This document shows, piece after piece, positions 43,282-53,099 of a DNA stretch of 64,000 nt (position 1 is the stretch's first letter; every line of letters begins with the position of its first letter). Where the stretch lies: assembly GCF_003007785.1 (NCBI RefSeq), contig NZ_PXOH01000022.1, positions 1 to 64,000 of the forward strand. Direction: 5' to 3'. This stretch comes from Aphanothece hegewaldii CCALA 016. GTDB lineage: Bacteria; Cyanobacteriota; Cyanobacteriia; Cyanobacteriales; Microcystaceae. Below the pieces are notes generated by a model. That model was not told the DNA's origin. It ran no database searches and saw nothing but the letters and a program-made list of their open reading frames with translations. A program made the position numbers and the translations under genes.

Positions 43282-44496
43282 TTATTGTGTAGGTTGAGTT
43301 TGATTTTTTGCTTGTAAGACTTCTTCTGCATTTATTCCCTCACCCTGATAGCCAAAATACCACAATGTTGATGCTGCTTCAGCACGAGTAACCGCTTTTT
43401 TCGGTTGAAAAAGAGTAGTATAACCGAAGACACGACGAATATTTGCTAAATCACCATTTTGATAATCAGCATACAGCGATCGTAGTGCTTTTGGATCAAC
43501 TTTAGAGACATCTTGAAAACCCCAAGTGTCTTTAACATTTTCTATTGTCGCAGTCGGTAAACCTTTACGAAGATCAAAAGGAACTTTCCAAGACACCAAA
43601 ACTTCTCTTGTTAAAACGGCTGTGGGGCGAAATAATAAAGCATTATTATCCCCAGTCAAACGAGATGGAATAATTCCCGCTTCTGCTAAACCTTGAATAT
43701 AAGGAAAATCAGGATCAGAAACATTGACATCTTGAAAAGCACTTTGAGAAGTTGTCTCACCTAAACGAATTTGTTTACCTGGATCATTTTGATAAAAAGT
43801 ATTATTTGCTCTTACCAACCAACGGGCAAACTCTCGCCTAGTAATAGCCGTATTTGGACTAAATAAATTGCCATTTTGGGGTGTCAAAACTCCTAAAGTT
43901 CCTAAATCTTGAATATGACGGCGTAAAGGATCAGAAACTTGTGCTATATCCGAAAAACTTACGCTTTCTTGTGTAGGTAATTGGTTTGGAGTGATTGTAG
44001 GAGATGGGTTTGGCGAGTATGAAATTGTACCGCCTTCTCGTTGGTAGTCGATAGTAAATTGAGTTTCAGATGAATTACCTTCTAGAGTAATAGTTGTTTG
44101 TAAGCCATCTTTACTAGCTACTAATGTATTATTGCCATCAATCGACGAAAATGGAGTAATAATCTGCCAGTTATTCCCTTGAAATTGCTGTTGATAAAAT
44201 TCCCCAATCTGATTAATTGGATCAGGCGTAACCCATCTTGTTTTTCCGATATTTTCTGTTGAATTAGGTTCAACTGAAAGTAATTTTGCTGTGGGATATT
44301 GGGGAATTTCGGGGGGTAAAGTATTGGTATTGGGTGTGCTTCCAACTTCGGGTGTAATGGTGGGTGTTGGATTATTTTGTAAATTTGGATCTGGGGTAAA
44401 TCTGCCTTCTAAAAATTTATTCCCACTACAAGAATTCAGAAGACTTAAAAGTGTTATTAAGAGCGTAAAAGAAGTATATAATCTAACTTTTGGCAT
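43282..44496 (-). CDS. SLH-domain lipoprotein
   Basis: 404 residues. A lipoprotein signal (LLSLLNSC, Cys about residue 23) precedes a Pro/Thr-rich linker and a region with TRWVTPDPINQIGEFYQQQF (about residues 65-155, a Gly/aromatic-type domain of unknown role). The C-terminal half holds SLH-type units: PLRRHIQDLGTLGVLTPQNG, AITRREFARWLVRANN, FPYIQGLAEAGIIPSRLTG and AVLTREVLVSWKV, and AVTRAEAASTLWYFG. It is probably anchored in the envelope, where SLH domains bind peptidoglycan-linked polymers. Confidence 0.85.
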   Translation of the reverse strand: MPKVRLYTSFTLLITLLSLLNSCSGNKFLEGRFTPDPNLQNNPTPTITPEVGSTPNTNTLPPEIPQYPTAKLLSVEPNSTENIGKTRWVTPDPINQIGEFYQQQFQGNNWQIITPFSSIDGNNTLVASKDGLQTTITLEGNSSETQFTIDYQREGGTISYSPNPSPTITPNQLPTQESVSFSDIAQVSDPLRRHIQDLGTLGVLTPQNGNLFSPNTAITRREFARWLVRANNTFYQNDPGKQIRLGETTSQSAFQDVNVSDPDFPYIQGLAEAGIIPSRLTGDNNALLFRPTAVLTREVLVSWKVPFDLRKGLPTATIENVKDTWGFQDVSKVDPKALRSLYADYQNGDLANIRRVFGYTTLFQPKKAVTRAEAASTLWYFGYQGEGINAEEVLQAKNQTQPTQ

Positions 44497-44519
44497 AGTT
44501 TTTTTAATTATTATATAAC

Positions 44520-45743
44520 TTAAGATAGATGAATATTTTTGAATAATTTTTTTCCAAAAAGTTTAATTTTCTGAATAAAAAATCCTTTCAAACCTTTGGT
44601 ATATTTTTCAAATGTGTAATGGAATAGAATATCGATAATATCGTCTAAAGATAGATATTTTAGATAAGATACTCCTTGATCTATTCTAGCATCGCTATAT
44701 TCTAAATAGACTTTACGACTAATTTGTTCTGACCAATTCCAGCGTTGAGAAAAATATTGCTTTAATTCTGCTTCATAACTTTTAAAATCTTGATGATTAT
44801 TCTGTAGATAATCTTCAATATATCGACAAGCAACCTCAGCACTTTTCATCGCGTATCGAATTCCTTCACCACCTAGAAAATTAACTGTTGATACCGTATC
44901 ACCAATAGCAATGATTTGATTTTTGTAATAAATATCATTTAATTTAGGTGAATATTCTAAAATCGAGCCATGAATATCAATAATTTGATAGTGTTCTAAC
45001 TTAATATAATCTTGTATAATCTGATAAATATATTCTTTAATTGGCTTATTTTTTTGAATAAATTTATGTTTACCTTCCAGAATGGCTGTACCTACTTTTA
45101 GTTGATTATTCTCCATCGGAAAAATCCAAGAATAACCTTGTGGACTCCATTTATAACCTAAAAAGAAAATTAATGAATCACTATATTTTTGATATAATTC
45201 CTCATCAACTTGAATTAAATATTCTATGCCAATTCCTTTTAAAAAATTAGGTTTATCTTTTTTGTTCGGATAAATAACAGTTCTAGAATAGCCTGTTGCA
45301 TCTACTAATAATTTAGTTTGTATCGTAAATGGTTCGCCGCCTTTTTTATGCAGATAAACTGTAATTTTGCCATCTTCATTACCATACTTTAAATAACGAC
45401 AACCCAACCAAACAATACCGCCATTATTTGCGACATCTTGGGCTAAAAATGCTCTAAGTTTCGCAAAATCAAAAACCACACCTAATGGTTGTTTAGCTTG
45501 CCAACTGCGATAAATATTAGTCGAAATAATCTCGATATTTTGCCAGTAACGAGAGACAACAGATTCAGGTAAATTGTAGTTTTGTAAAGTTTCTAGAGGA
45601 CTAGCTGCACTCGAAAAATTATTATTTTGAAAGTCCTCATGCTGTTCAACCAATAAAACCAGATAGCCTAACTTTGCTAATAATCTAGCACAGTGACCAC
45701 CTGCTGGCCCTGCGCCTACCACTACCACATCAAAAAACTGCAT
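44520..45743 (-). CDS. FAD-dependent oxidoreductase (geranylgeranyl-reductase-like)
   Basis: 407 residues. The Rossmann FAD motif opens the protein: FDVVVVGAGPAGGHCARLLAKLGY. The middle has LLVDATGYSRTVIY and the C-terminal FAD block IIAIGDTVSTVNFLGGEGIRYAMKSAEVACRYI. This layout is that of the geranylgeranyl reductase / lycopene-cyclase-like flavoprotein group. The substrate is not evident. It starts 4 nt before mtnA on the same strand, so the two may be co-transcribed, though no pathway link is obvious. Confidence 0.8.
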   Translation of the reverse strand: MQFFDVVVVGAGPAGGHCARLLAKLGYLVLLVEQHEDFQNNNFSSAASPLETLQNYNLPESVVSRYWQNIEIISTNIYRSWQAKQPLGVVFDFAKLRAFLAQDVANNGGIVWLGCRYLKYGNEDGKITVYLHKKGGEPFTIQTKLLVDATGYSRTVIYPNKKDKPNFLKGIGIEYLIQVDEELYQKYSDSLIFFLGYKWSPQGYSWIFPMENNQLKVGTAILEGKHKFIQKNKPIKEYIYQIIQDYIKLEHYQIIDIHGSILEYSPKLNDIYYKNQIIAIGDTVSTVNFLGGEGIRYAMKSAEVACRYIEDYLQNNHQDFKSYEAELKQYFSQRWNWSEQISRKVYLEYSDARIDQGVSYLKYLSLDDIIDILFHYTFEKYTKGLKGFFIQKIKLFGKKLFKNIHLS

Positions 45744-45747
45744 TGAC

Positions 45748-46797
45748 TTAATATTTTAATCCTAACAATTCACTCGGTTTAACGGCTCCTCGTTCAGTAA
45801 TAATAGCAGTAATCAACTCAGCAGGAGTGACATCAAAAGCAGGATTATAAAAATCAGCCCCTTGGGGAGAAATAATCGTTTTTCCGACTTGATAAATTTC
45901 CGAGGGATCTCGTTCTTCAATAGGTATTTCTGCCCCCGTTGCTAACTGAAAATCAACCGTTGATAAAGGTGCAGCCACATAAAAAGGGACATTGTGCATT
46001 TTCGAGACAACCGCTAGACTGTAAGTACCGATTTTATTCGCAGTATCGCCATTAGCCGTAATGCGATCGGCCCCAACAATCACCGCATCAACCATCCCTT
46101 GTTTCATACAATGGGCAGCCATACTATCCGTAATCACAGTGACTGGTATCCCCTCCTGAACACACTCCCAAGCCGTTAATTTTGCCCCTTGTAGACGTGG
46201 ACGCGTTTCATCCGCAAAAACTTTCAAAAGTCGGTTAGCTTGCCATGCAGACCGAATAACCCCTAATGCAGTGCCATACCCAGCCGTTGCCAAAGCCCCT
46301 GTATTGCAGTGGGTTAAAATTCTCAGTTTGTGGGGTTGAGTTGGGAGTACAGCAAGACCATTTTTGCCGATAGTTTCACAAGTTTGGACATCTTCAGCTT
46401 GGATATCTTGGGCGGTTTGTAGTAAAATTGCTCTAATTTCTTCTACTGTGCCTGGTGTTTCATAAGCTATTCTGAGCATCCGAGAAATTGCCCAAAATAA
46501 ATTAACTGCGGTGGGGCGAGTTTCTCTCAGTAACTGGGCGACTTTTTCGAGTTCTTTTAAAAATACATTAGTTTGGGTGGTTTCAATTTCCCTTGCACCG
46601 AGATACATTCCATACGCAGCAGCAACCCCTATAGCGGGCGCACCTCTCACGATCATTGATTTGATCGCCTCCGCCATATCATTACAGCGACTAATCTCAA
46701 CAACGGTGTATTCTTGAGGTAGACGAGTTTGATCAATTAAAGACACTTTATCATGGTGCCAACGAACAGGAGAGATACGACTAGAGACGAGGGTCAT
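45748..46797 (-). CDS. mtnA: S-methyl-5-thioribose-1-phosphate isomerase
   Basis: 349 residues. Methionine salvage enzyme that converts MTR-1-P to MTRu-1-P. Motifs: [38 protein letters not shown] (catalytic Cys), [19 protein letters not shown] (catalytic Asp) and [11 protein letters not shown]. The family is related to eIF2B subunits, but the catalytic residues mark the isomerase. No other mtn gene is adjacent. First gene of a unit with the FAD oxidoreductase (4-nt gap). Confidence 0.95.
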   Translation of the reverse strand: MTLVSSRISPVRWHHDKVSLIDQTRLPQEYTVVEISRCNDMAEAIKSMIVRGAPAIGVAAAYGMYLGAREIETTQTNVFLKELEKVAQLLRETRPTAVNLFWAISRMLRIAYETPGTVEEIRAILLQTAQDIQAEDVQTCETIGKNGLAVLPTQPHKLRILTHCNTGALATAGYGTALGVIRSAWQANRLLKVFADETRPRLQGAKLTAWECVQEGIPVTVITDSMAAHCMKQGMVDAVIVGADRITANGDTANKIGTYSLAVVSKMHNVPFYVAAPLSTVDFQLATGAEIPIEERDPSEIYQVGKTIISPQGADFYNPAFDVTPAELITAIITERGAVKPSELLGLKY

Positions 46798-46868
46798 GGA
46801 TTTATCGATTAATAGAGTCCGACCTCTATTCTAGACTTTCGGTTAAAAAGTTGAACGTTTGCCAAAAT

Positions 46869-47129
46869 TCATTTCTCAATTCTTTCGAGTTCTTCTCTTA
46901 AAACTCTACGCAAAATATCTTCTAAGTGTTCATGATTTTGTTGCTGAATATGTTGACGTAGTGCCTCATTGATTAGAGTTTGGTAGTTACCACCACCTGC
47001 TATATGAACCTTTTCACGAAACCACGCTAAAACATCGTCATCTAGTCGGATAGTAATGCGAGTCTTTCTGGGTGGGATCGGTTCGATCGCTCCTTTTTTA
47101 CCTTGACTAAAATCGTACTCAACCTCCAT
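46869..47129 (-). CDS. brnA: BrnA-type antitoxin
   Basis: 86 residues. The ribbon-helix-helix core reads KTRITIRLDDDVLAWFREKV, then NYQTLINEALRQHIQQ, typical of BrnA, which binds BrnT and represses the operon. The start lies 2 nt after the brnT stop. Standard order brnT-brnA. Confidence 0.9.
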   Translation of the reverse strand: MEVEYDFSQGKKGAIEPIPPRKTRITIRLDDDVLAWFREKVHIAGGGNYQTLINEALRQHIQQQNHEHLEDILRRVLREELERIEK

Positions 47130-47131
47130 AT

Positions 47132-47398
47132 TTAACCTTCCTCATATTGTGTACGTTCTTGTCGAGTAGCTTTACGAGCGGAGATAACTCTAATTTTATT
47201 ACCACGCCACGTAAAGACAACAACTAAAATTCTGCCCAAAGCATCCATACCAATGGTAATCTGCCTTTCTTCGTCAAACCGTTCATCTATGATCGTGATG
47301 GCGTGATCGTCATTAAAAACGGATACCGCATCAGCAAAATCTATACGATGTTTGCGAAAATTGGTTATTGCTTTGTCTTTGTCCCATTGGTATATCAT
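47132..47398 (-). CDS. brnT: BrnT-type toxin RNase
   Basis: 88 residues. BrnT features: YQWDKDKAITNFRKHRIDFADAVSVF, DERFDEERQITIG and RVISARKATRQERTQYE at the C-terminus. BrnT cuts mRNA and is neutralised by BrnA. Both genes look complete, so the module is probably active. Confidence 0.92.
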   Translation of the reverse strand: MIYQWDKDKAITNFRKHRIDFADAVSVFNDDHAITIIDERFDEERQITIGMDALGRILVVVFTWRGNKIRVISARKATRQERTQYEEG

Positions 47399-47480
47399 TT
47401 AATTATAGTATGTACATCTGTACACCTATAATAAACACAAATATTGATGACATGAAAGTCTACCATTGCACTGACTTTGC

Positions 47481-50162
47481 TCAATCCCACCAGAAGTAAA
47501 GACGATCGCTATTATCTAAATTTTCTGCTAAAATTTCAACTGAGCCACAGCCTTGATCGACAATATCTGGACAAAAATCATACATCAAATTAGCCAAACC
47601 CTCTGGCTCTTGAATTGGATTAAGAAATCTTCCCCCAAGCGTATCATGGGCAATACAAGTCAAGATAAAAGACTGTTTTGCTTCAAGATCTTTTAACCAT
47701 TGAATTACATAACCTGGCCCGATACCATAATTACAACCATTGGTTTGATGCAGGGCAATTACTTCATATTTATCAGTAGTTGGAACAATACATAAGTTTT
47801 CGGGGCCATTTCCATAATAGCTATCAGGTTCATAAACAAAGCAACCCCGTTCTAAAAATTGGCGTTGTAGTTCTTCCGTATTAATATGTTGACGACGCTT
47901 ACTGTCTACATGAATAGAAAAGCAACCTAGCCAATACTCATTACTAATAGGTTTACTACCACAAAGATTGGCTAAATCATTGACTGCTTGCAGATAATTA
48001 GGATTTTGTGCAGCAACAGAAAAGTCAGGTTGTTCTATCTCTTCACCCCATCGATTTTCTTCTGTTTCCTCATCATCTTCTGTTTTTGTATTTTCAAACT
48101 CACTGAGATCAGTTCCTGTGTACTCTTGCAAAAATTCCAAAATGTGCAGATGATTATAAAGTTTAGCCAGAACTACGGCGGTATCTCCATCCGATGATCT
48201 TACTTCTAGACGCGCTCCCGCATTTAATAAGGTTTGTAGTAAGTGTAATTGATTATTTCTCGCCGCTTCAATTAAAGGAGTCGTTTCACAATTGGGTAAA
48301 TTAGGATCGGCCCCCGCTTGTAAAAGAACCTGCACCACTTCAATAATATGGTCTTCGTTTAAAGGTTGCCATTCCCAACACTTCCCATCACCGCGATATT
48401 CTCGATGTGTAAACTTAGAATTTGGAGCGTTTGGCTCGACTTGTACATAATGACTCGCTCCGGCGGCTTCGGCGATCGCTGTTTTTCTTTCTTTAGAAAC
48501 CGCATTAACATCAGCACCATGCTCGATGAGAAGACGCACTAAAGGAAGACTACTAACTTTTGCTGCTTTCATTAAAACCGTTTCACCATCACGGTTAGTT
48601 TGCGTAATACTAGCCCCATGAGTCAGTAACATTTCTGCAATTTCAACCGCACCGGCTGTACAGGCTAGAATTAAAGGTGTATTGCCATAAGCCACCGCTT
48701 GATTAACATCCGCACCGGCTGACACTAATAACCGAACGACGGCTAAATGGTTATTTTCTGAGGCTAAAGCTAGAGGCGTGTAAGCAATTGTATCTTGGTC
48801 ATTGGCATCAGCACCCAATTGTAATAAAGTTTGAACAATCTCAGAATGTCCTCCTGCTGCTGCGTACATTAGTGGGGTGCGTCCAAAACGATAATTCATA
48901 CTAAGAATTGTTTCGGGATCGGTATGTTCTAACAAGGTTTTAGAAACAGGTTTTGCATCAGCCCCTAGATCTGTCAAATGGAAATCAGCACCCGCTTTTA
49001 GTAATAACTCGACAATTCTAAGATATCCTGCACTACAGGCTAAAATTAATGGTGTTCGATCAAGAGTTTGACGACGGATATCTCGTGCGTTAGGATTTGC
49101 TCCTGTGTTTAAACAATCTTGAACAACGGCAAGATCGCCATTTTCTGCGGCTAACAAGAGTTTTTCATCGGCACTGATGATCTTTCCATTGACCCCAAAT
49201 CGGCGCAGTACGTCTAGAATATTGGGATACTCGTTTCTGATCGCCCAATCATAAGCGGATAAACCTTCACCATCTTTTTGATGAGGATCGGCACCTGCTT
49301 CTAAAAGAGTCGTCAAAGCTGCTGTATGTCCGCAACGAGCCGCAATAATCACAGGATTTGTATCTATAGCGTTTTCGGGTTTTGTTGAGTGAGTTTTTTG
49401 TTGAGTTGATGCAGCCTTGATCTGGGCGATTTCGCTTTGAATTTGAGCCATGCGATCGCTATTAATTTCCTGATCATTCTCTACACCTTCTAATGATTCC
49501 ATCATCCGCCCCAAAGCTTCCATTGCTTCAAATGCTGTACCTAGAGCCGATGACGCTTCTTGCTGAATAACTAATTGATTTAGCGTAATATGACGTACTT
49601 TGGTATTAATTTCTGCACCTGAAGAGATTAGTGCCTGAATGACATCGGGAAAGCCCTGAGCCGCCGCGATCGCAATTGGTGGAGTCCCTCCTATAGTAGA
49701 GTTATAATTGGGGTAAGCACCCGCAGCAATTAGCTTAAGAGCAATTTCAGTATATCCCTGTTCGATCGCACTCATCAAAGGTGTTCCACTGAGATTTCCC
49801 GCGTCCACATCAGCACCCGCAGTAATCAGCATTTCTACAATTTCTAGATGTCCAATACGAGCCGCAGCATGAATCGGTGTACCAGAGTATGTTTTAACGT
49901 TTATATCTGCACCTTTGTCAATGAGTGTTTGTACTGCTTTAGTGCGACCCGTTATCAGCACCCAAACCAGGGAAGTTTTAAGCTCAGGATCTTCGGCACC
50001 TGCTTCGATCAAGGCACATTTAATCTGATCCCCACCATGAGGAACCAGTTGATAAGCGGTTTTCGTTCCTTTAGTGGCGTTAGGATTTGCTCCGGCGGCT
50101 AATAATTCTTCAACAAGAGCGAGATTTTTTTGCTCGATCGCTGTAATTAATTGTTCATCCAT
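47481..50162 (-). CDS. Long ankyrin-repeat protein with C-terminal DUF4253
   Basis: 893 residues. Roughly 15 or more ankyrin units run from residue 2 to about 680 in two blocks: a first array (about 1-190), a spacer with a coiled coil (about 195-265, ALGRMMESLEGVENDQEINSD region), and a second long array (about 270-680). Canonical units such as GTPLMSAIEQGYTEIALKLIAAGA are visible. The C-terminal domain (about 735-893), with VIALHQTNGCNYGIGPGYVIQW and ending YFWWD, matches DUF4253. Ankyrin repeats bind proteins. The job of DUF4253 is unknown. No signal peptide. Confidence 0.85.
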   Translation of the reverse strand: MDEQLITAIEQKNLALVEELLAAGANPNATKGTKTAYQLVPHGGDQIKCALIEAGAEDPELKTSLVWVLITGRTKAVQTLIDKGADINVKTYSGTPIHAAARIGHLEIVEMLITAGADVDAGNLSGTPLMSAIEQGYTEIALKLIAAGAYPNYNSTIGGTPPIAIAAAQGFPDVIQALISSGAEINTKVRHITLNQLVIQQEASSALGTAFEAMEALGRMMESLEGVENDQEINSDRMAQIQSEIAQIKAASTQQKTHSTKPENAIDTNPVIIAARCGHTAALTTLLEAGADPHQKDGEGLSAYDWAIRNEYPNILDVLRRFGVNGKIISADEKLLLAAENGDLAVVQDCLNTGANPNARDIRRQTLDRTPLILACSAGYLRIVELLLKAGADFHLTDLGADAKPVSKTLLEHTDPETILSMNYRFGRTPLMYAAAGGHSEIVQTLLQLGADANDQDTIAYTPLALASENNHLAVVRLLVSAGADVNQAVAYGNTPLILACTAGAVEIAEMLLTHGASITQTNRDGETVLMKAAKVSSLPLVRLLIEHGADVNAVSKERKTAIAEAAGASHYVQVEPNAPNSKFTHREYRGDGKCWEWQPLNEDHIIEVVQVLLQAGADPNLPNCETTPLIEAARNNQLHLLQTLLNAGARLEVRSSDGDTAVVLAKLYNHLHILEFLQEYTGTDLSEFENTKTEDDEETEENRWGEEIEQPDFSVAAQNPNYLQAVNDLANLCGSKPISNEYWLGCFSIHVDSKRRQHINTEELQRQFLERGCFVYEPDSYYGNGPENLCIVPTTDKYEVIALHQTNGCNYGIGPGYVIQWLKDLEAKQSFILTCIAHDTLGGRFLNPIQEPEGLANLMYDFCPDIVDQGCGSVEILAENLDNSDRLYFWWD

Positions 50163-50224
50163 AAATCATTTGTTCCAGATTTGTACTAATGATTAGTATG
50201 CCCAAAATTCCAACAAAATCTTAC

Positions 50225-50258
50225 AAAAAAAAAGACGCGATATTTTTACCACGTCTTT
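50225..50258 (-). terminator. Rho-independent terminator of the subtilisin gene
   Basis: On the minus strand AAAGACG pairs with CGTCTTT and is followed by a long T-run, 23 nt after the stop codon of the CARDB-subtilisin gene. Confidence 0.85.
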
Positions 50259-50280
50259 ATAAAAATGTTAAGTGATTTAA

Positions 50281-52812
50281 TTAAATAATCTCTTTATTTG
50301 TGAGTTGAGATTGGAACACCAAACCTGTAAGCTGATCGAAACTGGTTAGAGAAGCTTGCTCATATTCATATTGACTAGAAATATGAACGGTTTCTCCTGT
50401 GATGAAAATCGATTTTTCAGAATCATTTCTTGTCCATGTTGGCTGCGTGTTAGTGGCTGCCCCCGTAAATTGAGACTGGGTTAACTCCATATCGACTGGC
50501 GACAAGAAAGCAGATAATGAGTTAGTCTGTGAAGCAGTCGGGCTATTTTCCGAGGTTGAAATTAAAATCGAACGAACTTGAGCATCGGTTAAAGTACCTT
50601 TCGCACTGAGCATCAAAGCGATAACACCCGCCATGTGAGGGGTAGCCATTGATGTACCACTATAAGTATCATATTTGTTATTGGGAACAGTCGAGTATAC
50701 ATCAACCCCAGGTGCAGTAATATAAGCAAGATTAGTACCACCAGCGCGATTAGAGAAATCAGCCATATTATTACGTTTGTCCACGGCTCCGACAGCTATT
50801 CCCCATTGAGTCGCATAAGCGGCCGGATAATGCCCCATTGTGGTCGAATCCCCGTCATTTCCCGCAGCCATCACAACAATAGCACCTTTACTGCTGGCAT
50901 ATTCTACAGCCGCCCGCAACTCAGCGTTATTGTTACCGCCCCCTAAACTCATATTAATCACACGAGCACCGTTATCAGCAGCATAGCGTATTCCTTTAGC
51001 GACACCTCTATCAGATCCCGAACCCGAATCACTAAGCACTTTAACGGGCATAATTTTGGCATTGTAAGCTATTCCTGTTACACCAAAATCATTTTTCACA
51101 CCAGCGATCGTACCTGAAACGTGTGTACCATGACTATGACCATCCATTGTATTATTATTGTTGCCGTTGAAATTCCAACCCCAATAATCATCAACAAAGC
51201 CATTGTTGTCATCATCAATGCCATTACCGTTGATTTCGCCAGGATTATGCCAAATATTACTACTCAAGTCGGCATGATTGCGATCGACTCCTGTATCTAG
51301 CACGGCAACAATAATACCATTTCCTGTATAGCCTTTTGCCCAGACTTCAGGTGCTTTGATCAGATCTGCCCCCCAATTCTTGCCCCCTAAATTGGGTACA
51401 CTAGGAAAGGGATTTTGTCCAAGGGCTTTAGCCACTGCTTCAGCCGCATCAACTAAACCATAACCATTAAATGAACTATAACCATCTAGAGAAGGCGTGA
51501 CTTGAATCGATGTGTAGAATGTATTATTGTTCTCATTCTTTTCGACAAGATCATTATTTCCATCAGCTTTCGCAATTAGATAATAGTTTCCGCCCGCAAG
51601 CTTAGAACTTAGAGCGATTGAAGCTTTTTCAGTACTAGAAGTGTCTGGATCAACGTAATAAGAAGATACTTGATCTAAATAAGTATCATTAGCATCAATC
51701 ACCGTATCTTGAGATAAATAAAATTTAGTATCGCTACCATACCAACCTGTAGAAGCATCTCCCTTATTTCTCAGAGTAAATGTTACATCTAGGGAATAAC
51801 CCGCCGTCACAGTTTGCGGTGCAACAAGTTTAGTAATTAATAAATCAGGTTTGGGAGCTTCTGTAATATTAATAGTCTTGTAGCGTAAATTATTCGTTTC
51901 GTTACTTTCTGCAATATATTTATCGCCATCTGCTTGAGCAAAAAGATAATAAGTTCCTGTTGTGATGGTTTCATCTAAATAAATATAGGCTGAACTGTTT
52001 TGACTTGTTCCAGCTTCCATAGAATAAGTATAGTCAGAACCTATATAAATATCAGAATTAGTGAGGGTTGCATCAGTAGAAAGATAAAATTTATTGTTGC
52101 TACCGTTCCAGTCTGTCGAGCCTAGTCCTTGATTTGCGATCGTATAATCTATTGTTAAATAATCACCGCCCACCGCATCTGAAGGAACTGTCAGATCACT
52201 AATGACTAAATCAGGTTTCGGAAGTTCTTGAATCGTAATCGCTTTAGCAAAAATATTATTACTTTCATTACTTTCTTCTACATAATTATACTCATCTGCT
52301 TTCGCTAATATATAATAGTTTCCAATCGCTAAATCACTACTCAGATAAAAATAAGTAGACTCACTCCTAGAAGCTCCCGCAGCCAAAGTATCAGAGTAGT
52401 CATCTGTTAAGTAAATGTCTGAATTATCTAACGTTAAATTCTTCGATAAATAGAAACTGGTGTAACCTCCAGACCATCCAGTAGAAGCAGTTCCCTGATT
52501 TTTTATCGTATAGTTAAAATTAATGGTACTGGTGACTGTTGCCGATGTAGGGGTTGTCATTTTATTAATGACTAAATCGGGTTTACCTGCTTGGATTAAA
52601 CTGTCATTGGAGACTAATTGTGTTTGTTGAGCGAGAGAATTAGAAAGACCTGTAAATTGTTCTAAAATCGTCTCAAAATTTTTCTGCTCTGAAATTGAAT
52701 TCAAAATGAAATCGGAATTCATTCTAGAATCAGGGAGTAAGCTATTAGCTGGTTGAGGCTCTAAAGCTAATGTAGAAGGATTGATATCGAGAGGTAAAGC
52801 GTTGTCGAACAT
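50281..52812 (-). CDS. CARDB-repeat subtilisin-type (S8) protease
   Basis: 843 residues. The N-terminus has no classical signal peptide. Three CARDB-like beta-sandwich units (starting about residues 77, 198 and 317, each opening KPDL) are followed by a subtilisin domain: catalytic Asp in VAVLDTGVDRNHADL, His in DGHSHGTHVSGTIAG and Ser in YSGTSMATPHMAGVIALM. An acidic Ca-binding-like stretch NGNGIDDDNNGFVDD follows the Asp. The three-beta-sandwich head probably binds substrate or surface. Secretion may use a type I route. It has its own terminator. Confidence 0.88.
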   Translation of the reverse strand: MFDNALPLDINPSTLALEPQPANSLLPDSRMNSDFILNSISEQKNFETILEQFTGLSNSLAQQTQLVSNDSLIQAGKPDLVINKMTTPTSATVTSTINFNYTIKNQGTASTGWSGGYTSFYLSKNLTLDNSDIYLTDDYSDTLAAGASRSESTYFYLSSDLAIGNYYILAKADEYNYVEESNESNNIFAKAITIQELPKPDLVISDLTVPSDAVGGDYLTIDYTIANQGLGSTDWNGSNNKFYLSTDATLTNSDIYIGSDYTYSMEAGTSQNSSAYIYLDETITTGTYYLFAQADGDKYIAESNETNNLRYKTINITEAPKPDLLITKLVAPQTVTAGYSLDVTFTLRNKGDASTGWYGSDTKFYLSQDTVIDANDTYLDQVSSYYVDPDTSSTEKASIALSSKLAGGNYYLIAKADGNNDLVEKNENNNTFYTSIQVTPSLDGYSSFNGYGLVDAAEAVAKALGQNPFPSVPNLGGKNWGADLIKAPEVWAKGYTGNGIIVAVLDTGVDRNHADLSSNIWHNPGEINGNGIDDDNNGFVDDYWGWNFNGNNNNTMDGHSHGTHVSGTIAGVKNDFGVTGIAYNAKIMPVKVLSDSGSGSDRGVAKGIRYAADNGARVINMSLGGGNNNAELRAAVEYASSKGAIVVMAAGNDGDSTTMGHYPAAYATQWGIAVGAVDKRNNMADFSNRAGGTNLAYITAPGVDVYSTVPNNKYDTYSGTSMATPHMAGVIALMLSAKGTLTDAQVRSILISTSENSPTASQTNSLSAFLSPVDMELTQSQFTGAATNTQPTWTRNDSEKSIFITGETVHISSQYEYEQASLTSFDQLTGLVFQSQLTNKEII

Positions 52813-53099
52813 ATTTTGTAGCTCCTAAATTGGTTGAAGTCAACCACCCAATAAATAACGATCAAGTAAATAGTTTCTATTCGGGAAAAAATGAGCAGTT
52901 AATTCAAGACTCTTAAATGTTTGTTGCCCTTGACATTAACAGTTTTTAATCAAATGAAGAACATTAAAGTAATCCCTCTAGTCCCTATATTTTTTATAAT
53001 AATGCTCAATCGGGAAGAAGTAGGGAAGATAAATTTTAAACTTATGTACCAAAATGTTGCACTTTTGTAGATAATGAGTTAGCGAAAACTTTATTACTC

